Shown: positions 9,201 through 18,784, counted from the first letter of the stretch. The stretch is DNA of 55,655 nt from an uncultured Bacteroidota bacterium (GCA_902581145.1 CACHNE010000010.1:1-55655), one strand, 5' to 3'. Notes: a model not told the origin generated them from the letters alone. Numbers and translations: made by a program.

Positions 9201-11657
9201 ATGGCAGAGAATTTAGTAATTGTTGAGTCCCCGGCAAAAGCCAAAACAATCGAAAAATATTTAGGTGTAAACTATAAAGTTGCCTCAAGTTTTGGTCATA
9301 TTTCTGACTTACCTTCAAAAAATATAGGGATTGATATTGAAAATGATTTTAAACCTAAATATGAGGTTTCATCTGACAAAAAAACTATTGTAAAAAACTT
9401 AAAAGATTTAGTTAAAAAGTCTAAAACTGTTTGGCTCGCAAGTGATGAAGATCGTGAAGGAGAAGCGATTGCTTGGCATTTATTTCGAACTTTAAAGTTA
9501 GATGCTGATAACACTAAAAGAATTGTATTCAATGAAATAACAAAATCAGCCATTACAAATGCAATCAATAATCCTAGATCGATAAATTATGACCTAGTAG
9601 ATGCACAACAGGCAAGGAGAGTTCTTGATAGGATAGTAGGTTATGAACTATCACCTGTGCTTTGGAGAAAAGTTAAGGGCGGACTTTCCGCTGGAAGAGT
9701 TCAATCCGTTGCTGTAAGGTTGATTGTAGAAAAAGAAAGAGAAATAAGAAATTATGTATCAATATCAACCTATAAAGTTGAGGCGGTATTCAAAAATTCG
9801 AATGGAAAAGAGTTTGTTGCTAGACTTTCAAATGAGTTTAAATCAAAAGATGAAGCTATTGATTATCTTAACAGTACTACAGGATCTACATTTAAGGTTT
9901 CAGAAATAGTAAAAAAACCTGTAAAAAAATCGGCACCTGCTCCATTTACCACATCAACATTACAACAGGAAGCATCTAGAAAACTATCTTTTCCTGTTTC
10001 CAAGACAATGAGTGTTGCCCAGAGATTATACGAATCAGGACATATTACCTATATGAGAACTGATAGCGTTAATTTATCAAACCTTGCTATAGATGAGGCA
10101 AAAAAGCAGGTTGTTAAAAATTTTGGTGAAGCATACTCAAACCCTAAAAATTTTAGCACGAAAGCAAAAGGCGCTCAACAAGCCCACGAAGCAGTCAGAC
10201 CAACAAATTTCGATATGTCACCTGACAACGTAAAAGATTATGATCAAAAAAGATTATACCAACTAATCTTGAACAGAACACTTGCGTCCCAAATGAAAGA
10301 TGCTGAACTTGAAAAAACCAATATTAAAATTTCAAGTTCTAATCGTAGCGAATTATTTACAGCTAATGGTGAGGTAATCAAATTTGATGGCTATCTAAAA
10401 TTATATCAAGTTTCAAAGGATGATTATTCAGCAGAAGATGATGGGATTTTACCCAGATTTAACGAAGATGAGATCTTAAATTTAGAAGATTTATTTGCTA
10501 CACAGAAATTTAGTAGACCTCCCTACAGATATTCCGAAGCATCATTGGTAAAAAAACTTGAGGAATTAGGGATTGGTAGACCATCAACATATGCACCTAC
10601 AATCTCCACAGTTCAAAATAGAGGTTATGTTGAAAAAGGATCTACTGAAGCAAAATCAAGAAAAGTAATAAAGGTTTCAATCATCAACGGAGTAATATCT
10701 GAAAATAACCTTAGTGAAAAATTTGGATCAGATAAAGGAAAATTAATTCCAACTGATATTGGAATGATAGTTACTGACTTTTTGAAAAATCACTTCGAGT
10801 ACATAATGGACTATAATTTTACAGCAAAGGTTGAACAAGATTTTGACAGTATTGCTAGCGGTAAAAAGGATTGGACAGAAATGATGAAAAGTTTCTATGG
10901 AAAATTTCATCCGGTTGTTGAGGATGTTCAACAAAATGCTACAAGAGAAAGTGGTAAAAGAGTATTAGGTTCTCACCCTGAAAATGAGAAAGAAGTAAGT
11001 GTGAGATTGGGTAAATTTGGTCCAATGGTTCAGATAGGAACTGTTGATGATGAAGAAAAGCCAAAATTTGCCAGCCTTCCCCAAGATTTTCAGATTGAAT
11101 CTGTGACACTTGATCAAGCCTTATCCTTGTTTGAATTACCAAGAACATTGGGAGAATTTCAAGGTGAAACATTAGAGGCTAATAATGGTAGATATGGACC
11201 GTACATAAAATTTGGGAAAAAATTTGTATCAATCCCTGCTGGAAAATCTCCTACATCAATTTCATTAGAAGATGCAGTAGTTATTATTGAAGATAAAATT
11301 AAAGCTGATGCTCCAATTCATGTTTATGAAAATATGGATGTTCAAAAAGGAAAAGGAAGATTTGGGCCTTACATTAAATGGAATAATATATTTATCAATG
11401 TCAATAAAAAGTATGATTGGGATAATCTTTCTATTGATGATATCGAAGAATTAATTGAAGAAAAGAAACAAAAAGAAAAAGACAAGGTTATTCACAACTG
11501 GGAAGAGGAAGGAATTAAAGTTGAAAAAGGCAGATGGGGTAAATTTTATTTGATAAAATCCAAAAAGAAGATTTTGTTAGATAAAAATCTTGATGTTGCA
11601 TCAATTGATTTAGATCAAGCCAAGGAGATTTACAAAGCAAATACATCTAAAAAGTAG
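9201..11657 (+). CDS. topA: DNA topoisomerase I
   Basis: An 818-residue type IA topoisomerase that relaxes negative supercoils through a transient 5'-phosphotyrosine. The TOPRIM domain starts LVIVESPAKAKTIEKYLG and has the acidic motif SDEDREGEAIAWHL near residue 81. The nucleophile is Tyr284 in YMRTDS. The C-terminus carries at least three to four GRxGPY-type topo-C repeats (GKFGPMVQIG, GRYGPYIKFG, GRFGPYIKW, GRWGKFYL) instead of the zinc fingers of the E. coli enzyme, which is usual for Bacteroidota. Twelve bases separate it from the arginase-fold gene. Confidence 0.98.
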   Translation: MAENLVIVESPAKAKTIEKYLGVNYKVASSFGHISDLPSKNIGIDIENDFKPKYEVSSDKKTIVKNLKDLVKKSKTVWLASDEDREGEAIAWHLFRTLKLDADNTKRIVFNEITKSAITNAINNPRSINYDLVDAQQARRVLDRIVGYELSPVLWRKVKGGLSAGRVQSVAVRLIVEKEREIRNYVSISTYKVEAVFKNSNGKEFVARLSNEFKSKDEAIDYLNSTTGSTFKVSEIVKKPVKKSAPAPFTTSTLQQEASRKLSFPVSKTMSVAQRLYESGHITYMRTDSVNLSNLAIDEAKKQVVKNFGEAYSNPKNFSTKAKGAQQAHEAVRPTNFDMSPDNVKDYDQKRLYQLILNRTLASQMKDAELEKTNIKISSSNRSELFTANGEVIKFDGYLKLYQVSKDDYSAEDDGILPRFNEDEILNLEDLFATQKFSRPPYRYSEASLVKKLEELGIGRPSTYAPTISTVQNRGYVEKGSTEAKSRKVIKVSIINGVISENNLSEKFGSDKGKLIPTDIGMIVTDFLKNHFEYIMDYNFTAKVEQDFDSIASGKKDWTEMMKSFYGKFHPVVEDVQQNATRESGKRVLGSHPENEKEVSVRLGKFGPMVQIGTVDDEEKPKFASLPQDFQIESVTLDQALSLFELPRTLGEFQGETLEANNGRYGPYIKFGKKFVSIPAGKSPTSISLEDAVVIIEDKIKADAPIHVYENMDVQKGKGRFGPYIKWNNIFINVNKKYDWDNLSIDDIEELIEEKKQKEKDKVIHNWEEEGIKVEKGRWGKFYLIKSKKKILLDKNLDVASIDLDQAKEIYKANTSKK

Positions 11658-11669
11658 AATAATTAAATC

Positions 11670-12857
11670 ATGGGTTCAGACTATTTAACATCACCCTTTG
11701 ACGATTTGTTAAAACCTGTGGATGATCACCTTATAGTTCACAATGAGCTTATGACTCCATTGATTCTTGGAAATAGAATCAGTATACATTCATCTGAAAA
11801 AGGTATTCCAGACTTAGACTCTATAAAAATTGCGATAATTGGTATTCCTGAAGAAAGAAATTCAGTTGATTATTTAGGTGATAATCTTAACTTAAATGAG
11901 ATACGAAAATCGCTTTATAACCTTTATCCGGGAAATTGGTCATCAAAAATTGCTGATTTAGGAAACTTAATTTTGGGGGGTAGTGCTGATGAAACATATG
12001 GAAGAGTAGTTTCCTTACTTACAATAATATTTAAGAAGAATATAATACCTGTAATTATTGGTGGTAGTCAAGATCTGTTATACGCTGTATACAGAGCATA
12101 TGATTCTATTCAAAATACCGTTAATATTGTCAATGTTGATTCAAATTTTGATTTGGGTGATTCCTCAAAACCAATCAATAATCTTAGTTATCTAGGCAAA
12201 GTAATCCTTGATCAGCCACACAATTTATTTAATTATTCTAACATTGGATATCAAACATATCACAACTCCCAAGAGGAAATAGATTTGATGAATAATTTAT
12301 ATTTTGAAGCTTACCGTCTTGGTGAAGTTTGTTCAAAAATTAGATTGGTAGAACCTGTAATGAGGGATGCTGATATCGTTAGCATTGATATGAAATCAAT
12401 AAGAGCTGCCGAGTTGAGCTCTAGACAAAAGTTTTCTCCTAATGGTTTTGACGGTAAAGAAATATGTACAATTAGTAGATACGCTGGTATCAGTAATAAA
12501 GTTAGTTCATTTGGTGTTTTCGAATACAAGTCTTCAAATGAGGATGAAGTTACAGAGATGCTTATTTCACAGATAATATGGTATTTTATCGAAGGGGTAA
12601 ATTGTCGAATAATTGATTCTGATTTTAGCAATGAAAATGAATACAATAAATTCACGGTTATTGTAGACGAATATGAATTAATTTTCTACAAAAATAAAAT
12701 TACCTCAAGATGGTGGATAGAAATTTTTGGTGAAGGCTCAAATACTAAACTGAAACAAACCACGTTATTACCCTGTACAATAGAAGACTATGAAACCGCT
12801 AAAAATGGTCTAATACCTGATAGATGGTTTAAAGCAATAAAGAAAAATATATTATAG
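11670..12857 (+). CDS. Arginase/formimidoylglutamase-fold protein with degenerate metal site
   Basis: A 395-residue protein of the ureohydrolase fold, commonly named formimidoylglutamase in Bacteroidota. The sequence keeps the fold's landmarks, but three of six manganese ligands are changed. GGDHS is GGSQD (131-135, His to Gln134); DAHxD is DSNFD (157-161, His to Asn159); DxD is DMK (240-242, second Asp to Lys242). Ureohydrolase activity is therefore doubtful, and a structural or regulatory role is possible. It lies between topA (12-base gap) and gldK (119-base gap), an order I know from other Flavobacteriia, which hints at a link with gliding or secretion. Confidence 0.8.
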   Translation: MGSDYLTSPFDDLLKPVDDHLIVHNELMTPLILGNRISIHSSEKGIPDLDSIKIAIIGIPEERNSVDYLGDNLNLNEIRKSLYNLYPGNWSSKIADLGNLILGGSADETYGRVVSLLTIIFKKNIIPVIIGGSQDLLYAVYRAYDSIQNTVNIVNVDSNFDLGDSSKPINNLSYLGKVILDQPHNLFNYSNIGYQTYHNSQEEIDLMNNLYFEAYRLGEVCSKIRLVEPVMRDADIVSIDMKSIRAAELSSRQKFSPNGFDGKEICTISRYAGISNKVSSFGVFEYKSSNEDEVTEMLISQIIWYFIEGVNCRIIDSDFSNENEYNKFTVIVDEYELIFYKNKITSRWWIEIFGEGSNTKLKQTTLLPCTIEDYETAKNGLIPDRWFKAIKKNIL

Positions 12858-12976
12858 TTTTTTTTTATTTTTAAAAAACACAAAACAATAACAAGACATT
12901 ATAATGTTTTATAATTTGTTTATTTAAATTTATATGGGTAAGTTTATCCCACTTTTTTTTAAAAGTAATCGATAAA

Positions 12977-14632
12977 ATGAGAAAAATTTTACAATTTTTT
13001 ATAGTAGCATTAGTAGCTTTTAGTTGTGGTTCTAACGGAAACGTGAATAAATCTAAAGGTGAACTTGTTGGGGTTAAAGGAAATAAATATTATGCAGAAA
13101 AGCCATTTGGGATGGTTTTAGTCCCAGGTGGATCATTTATTATGGGTAAATCTGATGACGATATGCCATCAATTCAAGACGCCCCTACCAAAACCGTAAC
13201 AGTCAGATCATTTTACATGGATGAAACTGAAATTACCAATGCTGAATACAGACAATTTGTAAGATGGGTTAGAGACTCTGTTATAAGAACTGCATTAGCA
13301 GAACAATTTAGAGACAGAGACGATATAGGTCCTGAAAGTGAGTATTTTCAATACTTATATAAATCTGAAAAAGCCAGTAAAGAATCTGATGATCAATCTG
13401 ATTGGGATGGAAAAACTGACTTAGACTGGGATGTAGATTTGGATTATTTTGGACCTACTTATGCAAATAACAAATCATCATACTCAAGAGATTCAATCTT
13501 TTTCAATAGTGATAGTGAATATGCAGAAGTTGTTAGAAGGTTTTTATTTGATGAAGATCAGATTTTTAACGATATGGTATTTTCTTGGAAGGTAGATAAG
13601 TTTGCATACGAAAATAAATATTCAAATTTATCAGGTCCAAACGGCTACCTAGCTAGAATGGAAGAATACAAAAGAATGGCGATTGATGAGTTATATGATC
13701 AACAGACGGGACAGCCAATACAGGATGATCAAATGCAGGTAACTGATGTGTCCCAACCTGGATCTTTCAAACAATTTGAGATTAGATTGGCAACACCAAG
13801 CGGTGGATATGGTGAAGTTGAAGAAACAATAACAATTAATGATGAATACATTCACGAAAGGTTTCCATCAAGTAAAAGAAGTAATTTCATTAAGCAAATC
13901 CCCGTCCCTATTTATCCAGATACAACTGTTTGGATAAGAGATTTTAATTACTCATATAATGAGCCAATGCATAATGATTATTTTTGGCATGATGCATACA
14001 ATGATTACCCCGTTGTTGGAGTAACATGGCACCAAGCTAAAGCATTTTGTGAGTGGAGAACCAAGACAAAAAATAATTATCAAAAAACCAAAAAGAAAAA
14101 AAGTTTAGTTCCTGAATTTAGACTTCCTACTGAAGCTGAATGGGAATTTGCTGCTAGAGGTGGTCTTCAAGGCGCTATGTATCCTTGGGGAGGACCATAT
14201 ACAAAAAACGATAGAGGATGCTTCATGGCTAACTTTAAGCCTATGAGAGGTGATTACTCTGTTGATCAAGCACTTTACACTGTCGAAGCAAATGCCTATG
14301 ACCCTAATGGTTATAACTTGTTTAACATGTCAGGAAATGTTTCGGAATGGATTGATTCCTCCTACGAGCCTGAGGCATACGAGTTTTCTTCAACAATTAA
14401 TCCAAATGTAAATGATGAAGAAAATGAATTAAAAGTGGTTAGAGGTGGTTCTTGGAAAGATGTAAAGTATTTTTTACAGGTTAGTTCAAGAGATTATGAA
14501 AATGCTGATCAAGCTAGAAGTTATATTGGTTTCAGAACTGTTCATGACTATCTTGGTGCTGATATGACTGCTAATGCTATGACTAACGCATCAATCAGAA
14601 AACAAAATAATAGACGAAGTTCTATCAAATAA
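12977..14632 (+). CDS. gldK: Gliding motility / type IX secretion lipoprotein GldK
   Basis: A 551-residue outer-membrane lipoprotein with lipobox Cys17 (LVAFSC). The rest is an FGE-sulfatase (SUMF1-like) fold: GMVLVPGGSFIMGKS at its start, then RLPTEAEWEFAARGG and NMSGNVSEWI, and a closing VRGGSWKD...GFRTV region. In the T9SS, GldK and GldN form the periplasmic ring attached to the outer membrane that surrounds the translocon. An insertion rich in Asp/Tyr/Ser (about 110-300) splits the fold, as in other GldK proteins. It is the first gene of gldKLMN. Confidence 0.96.
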   Translation: MRKILQFFIVALVAFSCGSNGNVNKSKGELVGVKGNKYYAEKPFGMVLVPGGSFIMGKSDDDMPSIQDAPTKTVTVRSFYMDETEITNAEYRQFVRWVRDSVIRTALAEQFRDRDDIGPESEYFQYLYKSEKASKESDDQSDWDGKTDLDWDVDLDYFGPTYANNKSSYSRDSIFFNSDSEYAEVVRRFLFDEDQIFNDMVFSWKVDKFAYENKYSNLSGPNGYLARMEEYKRMAIDELYDQQTGQPIQDDQMQVTDVSQPGSFKQFEIRLATPSGGYGEVEETITINDEYIHERFPSSKRSNFIKQIPVPIYPDTTVWIRDFNYSYNEPMHNDYFWHDAYNDYPVVGVTWHQAKAFCEWRTKTKNNYQKTKKKKSLVPEFRLPTEAEWEFAARGGLQGAMYPWGGPYTKNDRGCFMANFKPMRGDYSVDQALYTVEANAYDPNGYNLFNMSGNVSEWIDSSYEPEAYEFSSTINPNVNDEENELKVVRGGSWKDVKYFLQVSSRDYENADQARSYIGFRTVHDYLGADMTANAMTNASIRKQNNRRSSIK

Positions 14633-14662
14633 AAACAACAACTAAAATTAAAATTTAATAAA

Positions 14663-15193
14663 ATGAGATTACTTAATAAAACACAAATGAATTTTGCCTA
14701 TGGAATGGGTGCTGCTGTAGTAATTATTGGAGCATTGATGAAAATTACTCACTTTTCAGCAGGATTTCTGACAGGTAACTTAATGCTTACAATTGGGCTT
14801 GTAACCGAAGCAATTATTTTTGCACTTTCAGCGTTTGACCCGCCAGCAGAGGATTATGCTTGGGAAGAGGTATATCCCGAGTTGGCTGGAGGAAAATCTG
14901 GATCAGCTTCTGACAAAAAGACTCCTAAAACTCTCATGAGTGAAAAAATTGAGGACATGATAAAAAAAGCTCAACTCGATCAGAGTGTTGTTAATGGCTT
15001 AACACAAAGTATTAAAGACTTTGAAGCTTCTGCGAAGGCAGGTGCTAATAATGCTGGTGAACTAGCTAAAATTAACAAGGAATTTGCTAATAATGCAAAC
15101 AAGCTAACAGATCAAATGGAAAGTCTAGCTAAAAATTTAGAATCTCTTAATAATGTTTATGGTGGGGTTCTTAATGCTATGAATAAAAAATAA
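14663..15193 (+). CDS. gldL: Gliding motility motor protein GldL
   Basis: A 176-residue inner-membrane protein. Two membrane helices lie at about 10-28 and 37-56 (FAYGMGAAVVIIGALMKI and NLMLTIGLVTEAIIFAL), followed by a cytoplasmic helical tail. GldL and GldM form the proton-driven motor of gliding and T9SS; published structures show a 5:2 GldL:GldM assembly. Glu in GLVTEAIIF is the conserved intramembrane acid. It is shorter than the approximately 215 residues I recall for F. johnsoniae, with the loss in the tail. It is 30 bases after gldK; an inverted repeat separates it from gldM. Confidence 0.95.
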   Translation: MRLLNKTQMNFAYGMGAAVVIIGALMKITHFSAGFLTGNLMLTIGLVTEAIIFALSAFDPPAEDYAWEEVYPELAGGKSGSASDKKTPKTLMSEKIEDMIKKAQLDQSVVNGLTQSIKDFEASAKAGANNAGELAKINKEFANNANKLTDQMESLAKNLESLNNVYGGVLNAMNKK

Positions 15194-15200
15194 TTTTTAC

Positions 15201-15227
15201 TGTATAATTCAATTCTTGAATTATACA
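15201..15227. promoter_or_regulatory. Perfect 12-bp inverted repeat between gldL and gldM
   Basis: TGTATAATTCAA and TTGAATTATACA are exact reverse complements separated by TTC. The hairpin starts 8 bases after the gldL stop and ends 27 bases before the gldM ATG. No T tract follows, so it does not look like a simple terminator. It could act as an mRNA stabiliser, attenuator or processing site. Confidence 0.7.
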
Positions 15228-15254
15228 ATATAAACAACACAAAAAAATAAAATT

Positions 15255-16997
15255 ATGGCAGGAGGAAAAGAAAACGCAAGACAGAAGATGATTAATCTTA
15301 TGTATCTTGTTTTCATCGCGATGCTAGCTTTGAATATGTCAAAGGAGGTTTTAATGACTTTTGGTGAAATTGACAGAGAAGTTGTTAAGTCTACAAAATC
15401 ACTAAAGGAAAGTAATAATGCTGCAATTCAGGTTATTAAAAATAGTGCTAAGAATGACTCTTTACAATGGTATACAGCATACCAACCAATTAGTAAGATT
15501 TCTGAAGCGGCTAAAGAACTAACAGAATTTATAAATAAAAATGATAACGAACTTATTACCCCATATGAGGTTAATGATGTTACATATCAAAGTTTTAAAA
15601 GACCAATATTAGAAAAAGAAAATGCGTTCGGAAGAACAATTGATGGAGCAATCCCTGAAAAGGTTGGTGACTATGAGGTTATGGATAATTCTGGAGCCTA
15701 TGACGAGATGCTATTTACAGGTGATTATGTAAATGATGAAAATACTGGTTATACAGCGGCTGGACAGGAATTTGTTAGACTTGTTAACAATTTTAGAGAT
15801 ACAGCAATTGAAGAAATTTCCAATTCTGATATTTCCAGAGATACAACTAAAAATAAAATCTGGAATGATTCAAAATCAGGATTGATAAGGTTAGTTAATC
15901 AGAGTTTTAATACGGATGTTGTTAAAGTTGGAAAAGCGGATGATAAAATCAAAAGTTGGCTTCATTTCAATTTTGAAGGTTTTCCTGAAATAGCATCAAT
16001 TACCAAATTGACTTTAATGGAAGAAGACGTGGAAAATGTTATTCAAACTATGATATCAACTATTAATGAAGTTATTCTTGGTGAAAATTTAACATCGCTA
16101 AGAGCTATCCCTATGAATGTGAATGTTTTTTATGAAAATTCAAAATTAGAAGGTACTGTAGCTCTTGGTAAATATGATGAAACATTCGTAGCAAGTAAGG
16201 TTAAAATTAAAAACGGAAACGCACCAATGAAAGAATATAGAGCAATTGACGTTATGGAAAACGGGGAAGTTGTTCTAGAAAAACTAAACTTAAATGTTGG
16301 TTCTGCTGGTGCTAAACAATTGACTGGTGAAATTATTTTTGTAAGAACCGAAAACGGTGTTGATGTTGAGAAATCTATCCCGATTGATCATGAATATTTT
16401 GTGAATCCTCCATTAGCAAATGTTTCAAACAAGGATATGAATATTGTCTACGAGGATATTGAAAATATATTAAATATTACAATGCCTGGAGTTTCAAACG
16501 ATAATATTCAAATTGTTTCACCTCCCACAATTAAACCTGGAAAGAATGGTGAATTTATAATGACTAATCAGAAGAAGGGTAGAACAGGAAAAGTTTCTAT
16601 TGTTGTTAAGGACAAATTAACAAACTTTACTTCTCCTCCAGTAGTTTTTGATGTTGTTGCAGTTCCAGACCCATTTGCTTCATTCTCTCAAAAAGGAGAT
16701 AAGTTTTCAGCAAATCAAATTTTGACCGGAAAAATTGGTGGTACATTTAATAACGAGAGACTTGATAATAGTCTTCAGCTAAGAGTTTCTGAATTTAAAG
16801 TTAGAATTGGACTTCGTAATTTAGGTGTTGTTAGAAATACAAACGGTGCTTTTAATGACAGACTTAAGAGTGAAATCAAAAAAGCTAGGAGAGGTACACA
16901 AATTACCATCTCAGATATAGTTTTTAGTAGTTCTAAAATAGATAAAGGAAGAAAGTCGCTGTTTTCTCAAAATCAAGTTGTTTTAACAGTTAGATAA
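15255..16997 (+). CDS. gldM: Gliding motility motor protein GldM
   Basis: A 580-residue protein with one N-terminal membrane helix (MYLVFIAMLALNMS, about 17-34) and a long periplasmic part made of helical and Ig-like domains. It begins MAGGKENARQKMINLMYLVF, typical for the family. GldM forms a dimer that couples the GldL motor in the inner membrane to the GldK/GldN ring. It is about 60 residues longer than the approximately 515 residues I recall for the F. johnsoniae protein. gldN follows after 13 bases. Confidence 0.95.
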   Translation: MAGGKENARQKMINLMYLVFIAMLALNMSKEVLMTFGEIDREVVKSTKSLKESNNAAIQVIKNSAKNDSLQWYTAYQPISKISEAAKELTEFINKNDNELITPYEVNDVTYQSFKRPILEKENAFGRTIDGAIPEKVGDYEVMDNSGAYDEMLFTGDYVNDENTGYTAAGQEFVRLVNNFRDTAIEEISNSDISRDTTKNKIWNDSKSGLIRLVNQSFNTDVVKVGKADDKIKSWLHFNFEGFPEIASITKLTLMEEDVENVIQTMISTINEVILGENLTSLRAIPMNVNVFYENSKLEGTVALGKYDETFVASKVKIKNGNAPMKEYRAIDVMENGEVVLEKLNLNVGSAGAKQLTGEIIFVRTENGVDVEKSIPIDHEYFVNPPLANVSNKDMNIVYEDIENILNITMPGVSNDNIQIVSPPTIKPGKNGEFIMTNQKKGRTGKVSIVVKDKLTNFTSPPVVFDVVAVPDPFASFSQKGDKFSANQILTGKIGGTFNNERLDNSLQLRVSEFKVRIGLRNLGVVRNTNGAFNDRLKSEIKKARRGTQITISDIVFSSSKIDKGRKSLFSQNQVVLTVR

Positions 16998-17010
16998 TAA
17001 ATAAACTAAA

Positions 17011-18546
17011 ATGAAATTTTTCAATAAAATATTTTTCTTTTTCTTTCTACTATTCTCTTATAGTATTTTATCTCAAAATTCGGGATATAAAACAGGAGTG
17101 AGTAATATACTTAACGCTGCTAATCCTGAAGATATTGGAGTACGTACAGCTGTACAAGTTCAAGAGGACAAAGATGATCCATTAGAGTATGGTTATGTAA
17201 ATGATAAGGATATTTTATGGTCTACCACAGTGTGGGAAATTATTGATCTTGATCAAAGAGTAAATTACCCTTTACTATACCCTGTAGACACTAGTGTTGT
17301 TGGTGACGAGAGAAGACCTATGATATGGTGGCTTAAACAGGAAATAGAAAAATTTAATTTACCTGTATATGACGCTGAAAACACGGAAAGTGAAGGTGAA
17401 TTTATTGAAAGATTACCTGATGAAAGGGTAGAAAATATATTTAAAAGAAGGATTATCAGTGATGAAGGAAGAGAAAAGTTTAAAAATGCTATAGCTGTAA
17501 TTGAAGAAAGAATAAGTGTTCAGTATGATAAATACAACTTTAATCCATATGAAGAGGAAATTTCAGCTGAGGAAAAACAAATTTTAGCAAATGATTCTAC
17601 CTTTAAACCGATTTTCCCTTACACTATTAAAAAATTTACAGGTTTCAAAGAGTTAACAGACGAGGTTTTCTCATATGCTCAATTCTTAGGTTTTACCAGT
17701 CCTGATGGTCCAGTTAGGGTTGTTCAACCACAGGGTATTCCTGAAGAACTAAGTCAAGATGCAATTAATGAGTATACAGCTGTTTTACGTGAAATTCTTG
17801 ATACTGAGTTTTTTGTTGAAGACACTGATTTTTATTACAAGAACTTCCAATTCGAGGAACTTAAGCAGTGGTTAATTAAAGGAATTTGGTATTTTGACAA
17901 GAAATATTCAGAGTTAATTTATAGACCAATCGGTATTGCTCCAGTTGCCACCTCTTTAGATGAGGATGGAGCGGATGGCGGCGGTGGTGGCTTTGGTGCC
18001 ATGGTTGATCCAAGAATCCTGGAAGAACCTAACGGTGAAGATTCTGATGGTGATGGTATTTCTGATTTAGATGAGACAGATATTTTTGGAACTGACCCTC
18101 AACTTGCAGATACTGACGGTGACGGGGTAAATGATGGTTTAGAAAATCAAAACGGACTAGATCCCCTTTTTGGAGCACCAGAAGATAAACAACAATTCGA
18201 TGAAATGGTTGCTGAATTTGAGGCTTCTCAAGTTTCAGGCCCAAGTTCACCTGAAGATTCAGTAAAGGAAAATATTATCCCGCTATTTTGGGTATATTAT
18301 CCTCACGCTAGAGAAATCCTAAAGAAGGGTCAAGCATTTAATAACAGAAATACATCTAAGTACATTTCTTTTGACGATATTATTAATTCTAGAAGATTTG
18401 GCTCTGTGATATACAAAGAGGAAAATGTATATGAGAATAGGGAAGTAAAAGATTATATTAAGAATAATTCTTTTATGAGATTACTCGAATCAGAAAGAAT
18501 TAAAGAAAAAATCAGAAATTTTGAGCATGATATGTGGAGTTGGTAA
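17011..18546 (+). CDS. gldN: Gliding motility protein GldN with inserted TSP3 repeats
   Basis: A 511-residue secreted protein, well above the 300-350 residues usual for GldN. The signal peptide ends near residue 22. The family core is present at both ends: NILNAANPEDIG, YGYVNDKDILWSTTVWE and WYFDKKYSELIYRPIGIAPV, then IIPLFWVYYPHARE and the C-terminal IRNFEHDMWSW. Between Val312 and about Asn421 lies an extra block. It has a Gly run (GGGGGFG) and two thrombospondin type 3-like calcium motifs (DSDGDGISD at 344-352, DTDGDGVND at 367-375), then a Ser/Pro/Glu linker. A second enlargement lies around 160-265. GldN forms rings with GldK under the outer membrane. Confidence 0.92.
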   Translation: MKFFNKIFFFFFLLFSYSILSQNSGYKTGVSNILNAANPEDIGVRTAVQVQEDKDDPLEYGYVNDKDILWSTTVWEIIDLDQRVNYPLLYPVDTSVVGDERRPMIWWLKQEIEKFNLPVYDAENTESEGEFIERLPDERVENIFKRRIISDEGREKFKNAIAVIEERISVQYDKYNFNPYEEEISAEEKQILANDSTFKPIFPYTIKKFTGFKELTDEVFSYAQFLGFTSPDGPVRVVQPQGIPEELSQDAINEYTAVLREILDTEFFVEDTDFYYKNFQFEELKQWLIKGIWYFDKKYSELIYRPIGIAPVATSLDEDGADGGGGGFGAMVDPRILEEPNGEDSDGDGISDLDETDIFGTDPQLADTDGDGVNDGLENQNGLDPLFGAPEDKQQFDEMVAEFEASQVSGPSSPEDSVKENIIPLFWVYYPHAREILKKGQAFNNRNTSKYISFDDIINSRRFGSVIYKEENVYENREVKDYIKNNSFMRLLESERIKEKIRNFEHDMWSW

Positions 18547-18571
18547 TTTATTTATTACCACATCTAAAAAG

Positions 18572-18598
18572 CGATTTACTTCAGTAAATCGTTTTTTT
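18572..18598 (+). terminator. Rho-independent terminator after gldN
   Basis: Hairpin CGATTTAC / TTCA / GTAAATCG is followed by seven T. It is 26 bases after the gldN stop and should end the gldKLMN transcript before the tRNA promoter. Confidence 0.85.
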
Positions 18599-18645
18599 TA
18601 TATCCATAATTCACTTTTTATTCTTGCCAATCCTAAAAACCATCG

Positions 18646-18653
18646 TATATTTG
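18646..18653 (+). promoter_or_regulatory. Promoter of the initiator tRNA gene
   Basis: TATATTTG matches TAnnTTTG and ends 10 bases before the mature tRNA. CTTG at 18623-18626, separated by 19 bases, can serve as the -33 element. Confidence 0.6.
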
Positions 18654-18663
18654 TAGACTACAT

Positions 18664-18736
<73 letters not shown>

Positions 18737-18746
18737 CTATAAAACT

Positions 18747-18777
18747 AAACGGTTATACTCTAGTATGGCCGTTTTTT
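18747..18777 (+). terminator. Terminator after the initiator tRNA
   Basis: AAACGGTTATAC and GTATGGCCGTTT pair over 12 positions with two G:T wobbles around a TCTA loop. A run of six T overlaps the end of the stem. It ends the tRNA transcript just before the converging TlpA-like gene. Confidence 0.75.
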
Positions 18778-18784
18778 ATTCCTA

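Noticed and set aside
12930-12960. Possible hairpin TGGGTAAGTTTATCCCA followed by T tract before gldK
   Set aside because: Only four to seven imperfect pairs with a bulge or a two-base loop; too weak to call a terminator.
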